14,532 nt of DNA, taken from the NCBI GenBank assembly GCA_003447295.1, contig DLZQ01000091.1:1-14532 (forward strand), written 5' to 3'. A program made the translations under genes and the position numbers. This document shows, in pieces, positions 1 to 6,920 of this stretch (its first letter is position 1; every line of letters starts with the position of its first letter). This DNA is from Lachnospiraceae bacterium (GTDB taxonomy: Bacteria; Bacillota; Clostridia; Lachnospirales; Lachnospiraceae). A model generated the notes under the pieces. The model was not told the origin of the DNA. It worked only from the letters and a program-made list of their open reading frames with translations, and did not search any database.

Positions 1-175
1 GTTCGCGTTAGCCGATAAGTGCCATGGATGGCAACGTAAAGGCGGCCCCGTCATGATGTGAAGCACTTGGCCACTTTCCTTTAGAAAATCCACAGTTGTA
101 GCTAGCATCCGAGTCCGGGGCGGGCAGTCCTTTCTGCGTGGATTTTAGAACAACTATTTCATTAACTCTCAAGTT
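1..175. ncRNA. Probable structured noncoding RNA, partial at left edge
   Basis: No convincing protein is encoded here, yet the stretch is rich in base-pairing potential. Arms 85-93 and 138-146 form a perfect 9-bp stem (AAAATCCAC/GTGGATTTT) closed further in by CAG/CTG. A second stem can form between 17-22 and 63-68 (AAGTGC/GCACTT), and 161-167/172-178 gives a small ATTAACT/AGTTAAT hairpin. The interior is GC-rich, unlike a typical intergenic spacer of this genome. The strand is uncertain. On the minus strand a promoter-like TTGAGA-17-TCTAAA lies at 172-144, but it would start the RNA inside the 9-bp stem. On the plus strand the hairpin at 176-217 could serve as terminator. The minus-strand sequence faintly recalls the raiA-motif RNA class, but this is an unverified impression from memory; 6S RNA was considered and fits poorly. 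Confidence 0.35.
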
Positions 176-217
176 AATATAAGAAGGGTGAGCTTTACAG
201 CTCACCCTTCTTATATT
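176..217. terminator. Perfect 19-bp terminator hairpin overlapping the 3' end of prs
   Basis: Arms 176-194 and 199-217 are perfectly complementary around a 4-base loop. The loop holds the stop codon of prs (195-197, TAA on the minus strand), and one arm encodes the last residues of the protein. The base of the stem is A/T-rich on both sides (TTCTTATATTTT on plus, TTCTTATATTAA on minus), so it could end prs transcription and also any plus-strand RNA entering from the left. The T-tract is better on the plus side. Confidence 0.75.
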
Positions 218-1379
218 TTGCAACGATATTCTGAATTCTCTCATTCGGATTCAGCAGATCGCTGATGGAAGAATCGTGGTTCAAAGTATCAATGATGTAA
301 GCGATGTACTTACTCATATCGCAGTTGATGTACCATTCTCTCTGGAGCAGTTCCGGAGTCTGGTAGATCAGGTTGGTGGTCAGTACCTTATCGATGATGC
401 CGTTTTCATAAGCCTTGTCGAACTTGTCCAGACCGTTGGTGAAGAGACCAAAGGTGGAGAAGACGAAGATCTTATTTGCCTTGCGCTCCTTCAGAGCAGC
501 GGCTACTTCCAGCATGCTTTCGCCGGAGGAGATCATATCATCAATGATGATCATATCCTTGCCCTCTACGCTGGTACCCAGGAACTCATGAGCTACGATA
601 GGGTTACGACCGTTGACAATGCGGGTGTAATCTCTTCTCTTATAGAACATACCCATATCCAGACCTAAAACGTTGGCCACATAAATAGCACGTCCCATAC
701 CGCCTTCGTCCGGGCTGATGACCATCATATGGTTGGAATCTAACTGCAGATCCTTCACATTGCGGAGCAGACCTTTGATAAATTGGTATGCAGGCTGTAC
801 AGTTTCGAAACCGTGCAGAGGAATTGCATTCTGTACACGAGGATCGTGAGCATCGAAAGTGATGATGTTGTCTACACCCATGCTTACCAGCTCCTGCAGT
901 GCCAGTGCACAGTCCAGAGACTCACGGGAAGTTCTCTTGTGCTGACGGCTCTCGTACAGGAAAGGCATGATGACTGTGATACGACGGGCCTTACCACCGA
1001 CAGCTGCGATGATACGCTTCAGATCCTGATAGTGATCATCGGGAGACATATGATTCTCATTACCGCACAGGGAATAAGTCATGGAGTAGTTCAGTACATC
1101 TACTAACAGGTAGAGATCGGTACCGCGGACGGATTCTAAGATCTGACCTTTTGCTTCGCCGGAACCGAAACGGGGCACCTTTGCATCCAGCAGATAGGAA
1201 TCTCTCTGATAACCTGCAAATGCCAGAGATTCTTTATGCTCGCTTTCTCTCTCAGCTCTCCATTTTACAAGATACTGGTCTACCTTTTCTCCTAAGGGCT
1301 TACAGCCGGGCAGGGAAATAATGCCCAGAGAGCCAACAGGGATAGTCTCCAGATTTCTTTTTTCTTCACGATTCGCCAT
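195..1379 (-). CDS. prs: Ribose-phosphate pyrophosphokinase (PRPP synthetase), long divergent form
   Basis: Makes phosphoribosyl pyrophosphate from ribose 5-phosphate and ATP, the precursor for purines, pyrimidines, histidine, tryptophan and NAD. Family marks seen: SPDEGGMGRA (about residues 222-231), the PRPP-binding loop MIIIDDMISSGES (276-288) and the FDAHDPRVQNAIP segment (175-187). The protein has 394 residues, against about 315 for the classical enzyme, with an N-terminal extension and a remodelled catalytic region: LYESRQHKRTSRES stands where classical enzymes have a YxRQDR-type segment. The ATG at 1379 is chosen because AGTGAGG lies just upstream; the in-frame GTG at 1394 falls within that ribosome site. 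It is last in a minus-strand run after the dnaD- and dnaI-like genes, 53 bases behind the latter, so probably co-transcribed. The family call is firm; kinetic class and regulation cannot be read. Confidence 0.9.
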   Translation of the reverse strand: MANREEKRNLETIPVGSLGIISLPGCKPLGEKVDQYLVKWRAERESEHKESLAFAGYQRDSYLLDAKVPRFGSGEAKGQILESVRGTDLYLLVDVLNYSMTYSLCGNENHMSPDDHYQDLKRIIAAVGGKARRITVIMPFLYESRQHKRTSRESLDCALALQELVSMGVDNIITFDAHDPRVQNAIPLHGFETVQPAYQFIKGLLRNVKDLQLDSNHMMVISPDEGGMGRAIYVANVLGLDMGMFYKRRDYTRIVNGRNPIVAHEFLGTSVEGKDMIIIDDMISSGESMLEVAAALKERKANKIFVFSTFGLFTNGLDKFDKAYENGIIDKVLTTNLIYQTPELLQREWYINCDMSKYIAYIIDTLNHDSSISDLLNPNERIQNIVAKYKKGEL

Positions 1380-1432
1380 TGGGGTAATCCTCACTTTCTG
1401 ATTCTGTATACTGTTCGGTTACAATAAAATGA

Positions 1433-2425
1433 TTAATTGTCAGATGCATTCTGCATACGTTTTTTGCACATACGGATATCGGGACCGGTGAGCTTACACA
1501 GATCGTAATGACTGGTAATGCGGGAAAATACCCGGTCGGAATATCGGTCGCGCAATTCCTCCAGACTTAAGTTCGTGGAGATGATGGTAGCTTTTTGGCG
1601 CAGATGTCTCTCGTTCAGACAGGAGAACAGCTGGGATGCCACAAAAGTATTGGTCATCTCCGTACCGAGGTCATCAATGATCAGCAGATCACAGTTGTAG
1701 ATATCCTCGTAGAATCCGGAGAGGGCTTCCTTTGCCCTGGCGTCAAAAGTATAACGCGCAAGGGTATCAAATAACCCGGAAGCACTGAAATAGATCACGG
1801 AATGCCCGCTCTGCAGCAATTCACTGGCGATGCATCCCGACAAAAAGCTTTTGCCAGTACCTACTGTACCATAAAAGAATAAATTGTGGTAGTCTTGTTT
1901 GAAGTTTTGTACAAAATTGTGACAGACATCGACGCATTTTCGAAAATGCGCCAGATCCTCTCCCTGATAGTATTCGTAAGACAGGTTGGAAAAATTCTCG
2001 GAAGCGATCATATCCCGAATATGAGACTGTTCATAGAGAATATCCAGTTCCTGCTGATGAAAACAATGACATTTTTTGCGAAGACCATTGTCACTTTCGA
2101 TATAACCGGTATCCTTACAGTCCGGGCAGGTGTAGACCGGTTCTAAATAATTGACGGGATAACCGGCCGAGACGAGCAATTCTTTTTTTTGGCGGGAAAT
2201 GTCCTTCAGAGAAAGGCGCAGCCTGGTAAGCGCTTCATCATCGCCGTTTAATAAAAGCCTTGCCTGGGCTACGGAGAGTTCTCCAACAGATTCGTCCAGC
2301 CTGCCGTATTCCGGAAGCTTTGTATAGACCTCCAGACGGCGCTGTTCCGTCAGATGACGATTGCGGTCCCTGGTCTGTTCATAGTCTTTCATAATGGAAT
2401 TGTATTGTGCGTTAGTCAGTGACAC
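1433..2425 (-). CDS. dnaI: DnaI/DnaC-type helicase loader ATPase
   Basis: AAA+ ATPase that would load the replicative helicase onto DNA during initiation and restart. Domains: an N-terminal helical part (1-95), a probable zinc site from C100, C103, C119 and C121, then the AAA+ core with Walker A GTVGTGKS (186-193), Walker B LLIIDD (247-252), sensor STN (283-285) and an arginine-finger region around R302. The length of 330 residues is normal for clostridial DnaC/DnaI-like proteins. The start is GTG at 2425, served by GGGGAG 7-8 bases upstream; the nearby ATG at 2430 is out of frame and stops after four codons. It lies 32 bases behind the DnaD-domain gene, so the two are very likely one operon. 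IstB-like transposition helpers share this fold, but the cysteine cluster, the absence of a transposase and the DnaD neighbour favour a host replication loader. Confidence 0.88.
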   Translation of the reverse strand: MSLTNAQYNSIMKDYEQTRDRNRHLTEQRRLEVYTKLPEYGRLDESVGELSVAQARLLLNGDDEALTRLRLSLKDISRQKKELLVSAGYPVNYLEPVYTCPDCKDTGYIESDNGLRKKCHCFHQQELDILYEQSHIRDMIASENFSNLSYEYYQGEDLAHFRKCVDVCHNFVQNFKQDYHNLFFYGTVGTGKSFLSGCIASELLQSGHSVIYFSASGLFDTLARYTFDARAKEALSGFYEDIYNCDLLIIDDLGTEMTNTFVASQLFSCLNERHLRQKATIISTNLSLEELRDRYSDRVFSRITSHYDLCKLTGPDIRMCKKRMQNASDN

Positions 2426-2457
2426 GACATGCTCCCCTTTACCTGCAAATATTTCGG

Positions 2458-3555
2458 TTAGTTACTCAAGATCTCTTTTTCCAGAGCGGCAAAGTCATAA
2501 CTGTTCTGGGCAAATTGCGTGAAACGGTTAGAGGATGCGGCAGGAGCAGGCTTTGTGGCCTTTTTCTTCTGGTAAGTGGCATCCGCCTGTTGGATATCCG
2601 ACTTGTGATGGATTCCTGCGTTCTTCCAGCTGCTTAAAATACCTTCGGCATACTCAAAACGATGTCTGTCCGTAGCGAGGGAACTACGCTCACAGGCCTC
2701 TAATATAATATCAGTACTGAAGCCATACTCTCTGGTCCAGCGATTGATGAATTCCAGTTCCTTTGCTGTGGGAGCAGTACTGCGTCCTAAGCTGTTCATG
2801 ATGGAATAGACACTTTTATCGTAACGGGTAGAGAATTTTTGCGCCTGCTTCGGCGTGGTAATGCCTTCCTCTGCCCAGTTGACAGCAACTTTTTCTATGT
2901 ATTTGAAATCTTTCTTTCCACGTTCTACACAGTACTGCAGCAGATAATCGATCAGATCATCCGAAAAATGCAGCACATCTGTGAAGAACAGAATCGTTTT
3001 GATCTCGGAGGGAGTCAGAGGCTTACCGATATATGCTTCTGCGATGAACAAAAGTTGGGAAGTTTCTTCTCTCTCTTTAAATTCCCGCAACTGATCCAGG
3101 GAATAGGCGGGCTTGGTATAGACAGGAGTTGTCTGCTGCGGTGCAGTCTGCACGGGCTGTGCGACAGCAGCACTGATTATGGAGTTCCCTGCTGTATTCT
3201 GTGCCTGTACGGGACCGGAAGTTAACAGTACATTGTGCTGGGAGGCAGGAGTGGCCTGGGCACTCAGATCACGGAGATGAATACCTACCAGAGACTTATT
3301 CTCATCGAAATCCAGATCCAGAATCTGCTGCTTCTCCCAATACTTCAATGCACGGATCACATCCTTTTCCGTGTGGTTGAACTTGTCCGCAATTCCGGAC
3401 ACACTGATAGCCTGATCCGCATTCAGCATGCGCAGCAGATAGAAATAAACCTTCAGCTGTGCGTCATTGGCATCCTTCATATATTCATCAATAAACAGAT
3501 TAGACACTACCGTCGAATCTGCATAATTATCCTTATAGAGCGCTATTCGTGCCAT
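2458..3555 (-). CDS. DnaD-domain primosome protein with two DnaD/DnaB-type domains
   Basis: Likely replication initiation protein that bridges the origin or DnaA to the helicase loader. The first 95 residues look like a winged-helix DNA-binding domain. A low-complexity Q/A/T/P linker (about 100-150) follows, then two copies of the DnaD C-terminal-type domain. Their signatures are visible at 219-234 (YIEKVAVNWAEEGITT) and 302-315 (YAEGILSSWKNAGI). The C-terminal tail is basic and flexible. Bacillus DnaD has one such domain and DnaB two, so this protein combines features of both. The ATG at 3555 (MARIALYKDN) is chosen over an in-frame TTG at 3564 because GAAGG lies 11 bases before the ATG and would be too close to the TTG. 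First gene of the run with the dnaI-like gene and prs, directly behind a DnaA-box cluster. Confidence 0.85.
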   Translation of the reverse strand: MARIALYKDNYADSTVVSNLFIDEYMKDANDAQLKVYFYLLRMLNADQAISVSGIADKFNHTEKDVIRALKYWEKQQILDLDFDENKSLVGIHLRDLSAQATPASQHNVLLTSGPVQAQNTAGNSIISAAVAQPVQTAPQQTTPVYTKPAYSLDQLREFKEREETSQLLFIAEAYIGKPLTPSEIKTILFFTDVLHFSDDLIDYLLQYCVERGKKDFKYIEKVAVNWAEEGITTPKQAQKFSTRYDKSVYSIMNSLGRSTAPTAKELEFINRWTREYGFSTDIILEACERSSLATDRHRFEYAEGILSSWKNAGIHHKSDIQQADATYQKKKATKPAPAASSNRFTQFAQNSYDFAALEKEILSN

Positions 3556-3571
3556 AACACACAATACCTTC

Positions 3572-3589
3572 TTTCACAAATTTCACAAA
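3572..3589 (-). repeat. Tandem 9-mer in the leader of the DnaD-domain gene
   Basis: Two adjacent copies of TTTCACAAA on plus (TTTGTGAAA on the coding strand) sit just upstream of the ribosome site of the DnaD-domain gene. They could be a small regulatory element or chance A/T-rich repetition. Confidence 0.4.
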
Positions 3590-3614
3590 TCGTTCCTTTT
3601 TCAAAGTAAGACCA

Positions 3615-3623
3615 AGTATAGCA
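3615..3623 (-). promoter_or_regulatory. Extended -10 promoter for the primosome-prs operon
   Basis: On the minus strand TGC-TATACT forms an extended -10 element about 60 bases before the DnaD-domain start codon. The -35 at 17-bp spacing is weak (TTTCTT); a better TTGACT lies further up at non-ideal spacing. The DnaA boxes lie upstream of this element, roughly 80-255 bases from it. Confidence 0.5.
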
Positions 3624-3700
3624 TAAGACCTGTGAAAAAGAAATAGTCAATTTGCCGGAAAACCTTGTAAACACTGGGCTTGCGGACACACAAAGCAAAA

Positions 3701-3870
3701 TGTGGAAACGGTGGATATTGTGGATACATACAGACGGTGTATCGGAAAAACCTTATATATCGGCAAATATGCGTCAAAATTCGACACAGAATTATCCACA
3801 GAGAAACAATAAAATATCCACAGGGAAAGAAGGGATAATCCCCAACCATCTCTGTGGATAATGTGGATAA
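3701..3870. promoter_or_regulatory. DnaA-box cluster (seven candidate boxes) upstream of the primosome operon
   Basis: Perfect boxes (TTATCCACA or its complement) lie at 3792-3800, 3853-3861 and 3862-3870. Single-mismatch boxes lie at 3719-3727 (TGTGGATAC) and 3814-3822 (ATATCCACA). Two-mismatch candidates lie at 3701-3709 and 3710-3718. Three boxes at the left and two at the right abut head to tail at an exact 9-base period. The orientation pattern is three reverse, two forward, two reverse. The cluster fills the 300-base gap 3565-3870 between murC and the DnaD-domain gene together with the promoter, and its last box touches the murC stop codon. DnaA, the initiator ATPase, binds such 9-mers. 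No dnaA or dnaN gene is in view, so this is read as a regulatory or titration site rather than an established origin. Confidence 0.85.
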
Positions 3871-5268
3871 CTATTTGCCAAGCAGGTTTTCACCGATTTT
3901 TACTACATCTCCGGCCCCCATAGTTATCAACAGGTCACCGTTTATGCAGTTTTCTAATAAAAAGTTTTCAATTTCATCAAAAGAAGGAAAATAATAGCAT
4001 TCATGACCAAGTGCCCGGATCTCTGCCTGAAGGGTCTCGGAACTGATTCCAAGGGTGTCGGTCTCGCGGGCGGCATAGATATCTGCCAGGACGACCTTGT
4101 CTGCCAGACTTAAGGCTTTTGCGAAATCTTTCATAAATGCTTTGGTCCTGGTGTAAGTATGGGGCTGGAAGACGCACCAGAGGGTCTTGTGAGGGTAATT
4201 GGCTGCGGCATGCAGGGTGGCTGCGATCTCTGTGGGATGATGCGCGTAGTCATCGATAATGGTGACACCACCGATGGTTCCCTTGTATTCAAATCTGCGG
4301 TCCGTGCCCGTGAAGCCGTGAAGTGCGGAAACGGTAATTCCACGGTCGATCGACAACAAATCGGCTAACGCAATGGAAGCTACCGCATTGCAGACATTGT
4401 GCTCTCCGGGAACCTGCAGGGAAAAACTGCCGGATTCCTCTCCATGACAGTGAAGTGTAAAGGAAGGATGCCCCAACTCATCATAAGTAATATCCGAAGG
4501 ATAATAGTCTGCGGCGGAACCGTCACTGTTGACTGCTTCCTTATTAAAAGTGATCACACGGCAGTCAAGATCCCCTGTGATCTCCTGCAGTTTGTCAATG
4601 GCACCGTTGATGATCAGGCAGCCGTCTGCGGGCAGGAGCTTTGCAAACTTATGGAAAGAATTTCGGATATCGTTAATATCCTTGAAAAAGTCCAGATGAT
4701 CCTCCTCAATATTTAAGATCATACCAACCTTGGGGAAAAAACTTAAAAAACTGTTGGTATATTCGCAGGCTTCTGTAACGAAGAGGTCGGTACTGCCTAC
4801 GCGGATATTGCCGCCGATACTTTTTAACATTCCACCGATGGACAGAGTGGGATCTGTGCCGGCATGCAGCAGGATCTCACTGACCATGGATGTCGTGGTG
4901 GTCTTGCCATGGGTACCGCTGATAGCGATAGGGGTTTTGTAATTCTGCATGATCTCACCTAAGAGCTGGGCTCTGGTCAGATACGGGATGCCTTTTTCCA
5001 TCGTGGCGATATATTCGGGATTATCCTTATGGATCGCACTGGTAAATACAACACAGTCGATATCATCGGTAATATTCCCGGCACGTTGTCCATAAAATAC
5101 ATTGATCCCCTTTCTCTCCAGTGTTTCGGTAAGGGGGCTCTTGGAACGATCGGAGCCGGATACACGGAAACCGGCATCCTTAAGGATCTCTGCGAGACCG
5201 CTCATGCTGATACCACCGATACCTACAAAATAAATGGATGAGGGGTGATTAAAGTCTATCTGATACAT
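3871..5268 (-). CDS. murC: UDP-N-acetylmuramate--L-alanine ligase
   Basis: Cytoplasmic peptidoglycan enzyme that adds L-alanine to UDP-N-acetylmuramic acid using ATP, the first step of stem-peptide assembly. Visible marks are the N-terminal Rossmann segment FVGIGGISMSGLAE (14-27), the Mur ligase P-loop SGTHGKTTTTSM (117-128), the TEACEYTNSFLSF substrate region and the DDYAHHPTE motif further on. The length of 465 residues is normal. The start ATG is preceded by AAGGAAG at suitable spacing. It has its own strong promoter and stands alone rather than in a dcw cluster. No terminator hairpin follows it; DnaA boxes begin immediately after the stop codon, so readthrough into the primosome genes is possible unless bound DnaA blocks it. 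Confidence 0.97.
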   Translation of the reverse strand: MYQIDFNHPSSIYFVGIGGISMSGLAEILKDAGFRVSGSDRSKSPLTETLERKGINVFYGQRAGNITDDIDCVVFTSAIHKDNPEYIATMEKGIPYLTRAQLLGEIMQNYKTPIAISGTHGKTTTTSMVSEILLHAGTDPTLSIGGMLKSIGGNIRVGSTDLFVTEACEYTNSFLSFFPKVGMILNIEEDHLDFFKDINDIRNSFHKFAKLLPADGCLIINGAIDKLQEITGDLDCRVITFNKEAVNSDGSAADYYPSDITYDELGHPSFTLHCHGEESGSFSLQVPGEHNVCNAVASIALADLLSIDRGITVSALHGFTGTDRRFEYKGTIGGVTIIDDYAHHPTEIAATLHAAANYPHKTLWCVFQPHTYTRTKAFMKDFAKALSLADKVVLADIYAARETDTLGISSETLQAEIRALGHECYYFPSFDEIENFLLENCINGDLLITMGAGDVVKIGENLLGK

Positions 5269-5311
5269 ATTGACACTTCCTTAATATAGTGTAGTTGCAT
5301 TGCTTATTAAC

Positions 5312-5340
5312 ATTATATACATAGGAGCGGAAAAAAACAA
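5312..5340 (-). promoter_or_regulatory. Promoter of murC
   Basis: On the minus strand TTGTTT (5340-5335), a 17-base spacer and a consensus TATAAT (5317-5312) make a good vegetative sigma-factor promoter. Transcription would start near 5305, about 37 bases before the murC ATG. Confidence 0.75.
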
Positions 5341-5434
5341 TCCGTAGGTACAATTTTGAAAAAATGTGTAAGTTCACAATTTTTTGGAATCTAATTTTCA
5401 ATGTACTGGTAGAAATTTACAAAAAGAACGCGAA

Positions 5435-5453
5435 AGAGGAGATAATTATGTAA
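5435..5453 (+). other. Start-stop element behind a strong ribosome site
   Basis: A textbook ribosome site, AGAGGAGA (5435-5442), is followed at good spacing by ATG (5448) and immediately by the stop TAA (5451-5453). Another ATG at 5457 opens only three codons. No protein is made, so this is either a remnant of a lost gene or a ribosome-stalling element. It lies upstream of the recognised glgC promoter, in the gap 5269-5649. Confidence 0.3.
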
Positions 5454-5502
5454 AAAATGAATATATAAATCGTAAAAAGACAAAAAAATCCAGTAATAAA
5501 TA

Positions 5503-5531
5503 TTCACTTTCCCATGTCAATGTGTTATAAT
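5503..5531 (+). promoter_or_regulatory. Promoter of glgC-glgD, extended -10
   Basis: TGT-TATAAT (5523-5531) is an extended -10 with a perfect hexamer; TTCACT at 5503-5508 is a moderate -35 at 17 bases. The start point would be near 5538, giving a leader of about 110 bases before glgC. Confidence 0.7.
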
Positions 5532-5592
5532 CGGATTATCACATCCGAAGGAAAGAGCGAACGCTTTTTCGAGACAGATGGATACATCGGAT
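5531..5592 (+). promoter_or_regulatory. Inverted repeats at the glgC start point and leader
   Basis: TCGGAT (5531-5536) and ATCCGA (5543-5548) form an inverted repeat over the likely transcription start, as an operator might. A second TCGGAT at 5587-5592 could pair with the same ATCCGA in the RNA, enclosing the small hairpin AAAGAGC-GAAC-GCTTTTT (5552-5569). This suggests either a repressor site or alternative leader folds. No known riboswitch class was recognised. Confidence 0.35.
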
Positions 5593-5649
5593 AATAGCCG
5601 CGAGCGACTATTTATTACAACAGGTGGAAGGCTAGATAGAGGTGAGGAT

Positions 5650-6918
5650 ATGATTAAGAAAGAAATGATAGCCATGCTATTGGCTGGAGGACAGGGAAGC
5701 CGTCTTGGTGTTCTGACATCCAAGGTCGCAAAACCTGCCGTTGCATTCGGAGGCAAGTATCGCATTATCGATTTTCCCCTTTCTAATTGTATTAATTCGG
5801 GAGTGGATACGGTAGGCGTACTGACACAGTACCAGCCCCTCAGACTGAATACCCATATCGGAATCGGTATTCCCTGGGATCTGGATCGTAATATCGGAGG
5901 AGTTACCGTACTTCCTCCATATGAAAAGAGTACCAACAGCGAATGGTATACCGGTACTGCGAATGCGATCTATCAGAATCTGGAGTATATGGAGAGCTAC
6001 AATCCGGAGTATGTGCTGATCCTTTCCGGAGATCATATTTATAAAATGGACTATGAAGTCATGCTGGACTTCCATAAGGCCAACAACGCGGAAGTTACCA
6101 TTGCGGTAATGCCGGTTCCCATGGAGGAGGCAAGCCGTTTCGGTATCATGATCGCAGATGAGAATCATCGGATCACCGAGTTTGAGGAGAAGCCGGAACA
6201 TCCCAGAAGCAATCTTGCAAGTATGGGTATTTACATATTTAACTGGAAGACATTGAAAGAGGCTCTGATCGCTATGGCAGACCAGCCGGCACTGGACTTC
6301 GGTAAGCATGTCATTCCTTACTGCCACGAGAAGGGATCTCCGTTGTATGCGTATGAGTTCACCGGATACTGGAAGGACGTAGGCACCTTAAGCTCCTATT
6401 GGGAAGCTAACATGGAACTGATTGACATTGTGCCCGAGTTCAACCTGTATGAGGAGTACTGGAAGATCTATACCAAGAGCGAGATCCAGCCCCCCGATTA
6501 CATCGCTGCGGACAGTGTGGTAGAGAGAAGTATCATCGGTGAAGGCTCCGATGTCTATGGAGAAGTATATAATTCCGTCATTGGCTGTGGCGTAACGATC
6601 GGTAAGGGAACCGTGATCCGCGATTCCATTATCATGAATCAGACACAGATCGGTGATGGCTGTGAGATCAATAAAGCAATTATTGCAGAAAATGTTGTGG
6701 TGGGTAATCAGGTAAAATTAGGTGTCGGTGAAGAAGCAGAGAACGATACCGCACCTCATATTTATAACCACGGACTTGTAACCATCGGTGAGAAGAGCGT
6801 GATTCCTGACGGTATCAGCGTAGGCAAAAACTCAGTGATATCCGGAGTGACAGCTGCTGCAGATTATGAGGATTCCCAGCTCGCAAGCGGCAAAACATTA
6901 ATTAAGGCAGGTGAATAG
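5650..6918 (+). CDS. glgC: Glucose-1-phosphate adenylyltransferase, catalytic subunit
   Basis: Makes ADP-glucose from glucose 1-phosphate and ATP, the committed step of bacterial glycogen synthesis. The nucleotidyltransferase signature GGQGSRL (13-19), the [20 protein letters not shown] segment, [10 protein letters not shown] and the FEEKP motif are intact. The C-terminal third shows the hexapeptide-like repeats of a left-handed beta-helix. The start at 5650 ([10 protein letters not shown]) gives 422 residues, has GAGGTG six bases upstream and matches the usual N-terminus of the family. An in-frame ATG at 5578 would add 24 unconserved leader residues and lacks a ribosome site. It is first in an operon with glgD, which begins two bases after this stop codon. 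No glycogen synthase or branching enzyme is within the window. Confidence 0.95.
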   Translation: MIKKEMIAMLLAGGQGSRLGVLTSKVAKPAVAFGGKYRIIDFPLSNCINSGVDTVGVLTQYQPLRLNTHIGIGIPWDLDRNIGGVTVLPPYEKSTNSEWYTGTANAIYQNLEYMESYNPEYVLILSGDHIYKMDYEVMLDFHKANNAEVTIAVMPVPMEEASRFGIMIADENHRITEFEEKPEHPRSNLASMGIYIFNWKTLKEALIAMADQPALDFGKHVIPYCHEKGSPLYAYEFTGYWKDVGTLSSYWEANMELIDIVPEFNLYEEYWKIYTKSEIQPPDYIAADSVVERSIIGEGSDVYGEVYNSVIGCGVTIGKGTVIRDSIIMNQTQIGDGCEINKAIIAENVVVGNQVKLGVGEEAENDTAPHIYNHGLVTIGEKSVIPDGISVGKNSVISGVTAAADYEDSQLASGKTLIKAGE

Positions 6919-6920
6919 CA

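Noticed and set aside
1..175. Protein-coding frame of 78 codons on the minus strand across the left edge region (8-244)
   Set aside because: It overlaps the prs 3' end and terminator, has no recognisable domain and coincides with extensive RNA-like pairing.
1..175. tmRNA, RNase P RNA, SRP RNA or tRNA at the left edge
   Set aside because: None of their conserved cores is present: no tRNA-like TTCGA arm with CCA, no RNase P core motif, no SRP tetraloop region.
1433..2425. IstB-type transposition helper instead of a helicase loader
   Set aside because: No transposase gene or inverted terminal repeats are adjacent; the gene sits in an operon-like run with a DnaD-domain gene and carries the loader-type cysteine cluster.
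3701..3870. The DnaA-box cluster as the chromosomal origin
   Set aside because: No dnaA, dnaN or other origin-linked gene is in the window, and no clear A/T-rich unwinding element was established. Gene regulation or titration is the simpler reading; origin activity is left as a test.
5578..5649. Longer glgC start at 5578
   Set aside because: The extra 24 residues are unlike the family N-terminus and have no ribosome site; GAGGTG correctly precedes the ATG at 5650.
5677..6327. 216-codon antisense frame inside glgC
   Set aside because: It is a shadow of the glgC reading frame with no domain and no ribosome site of note.
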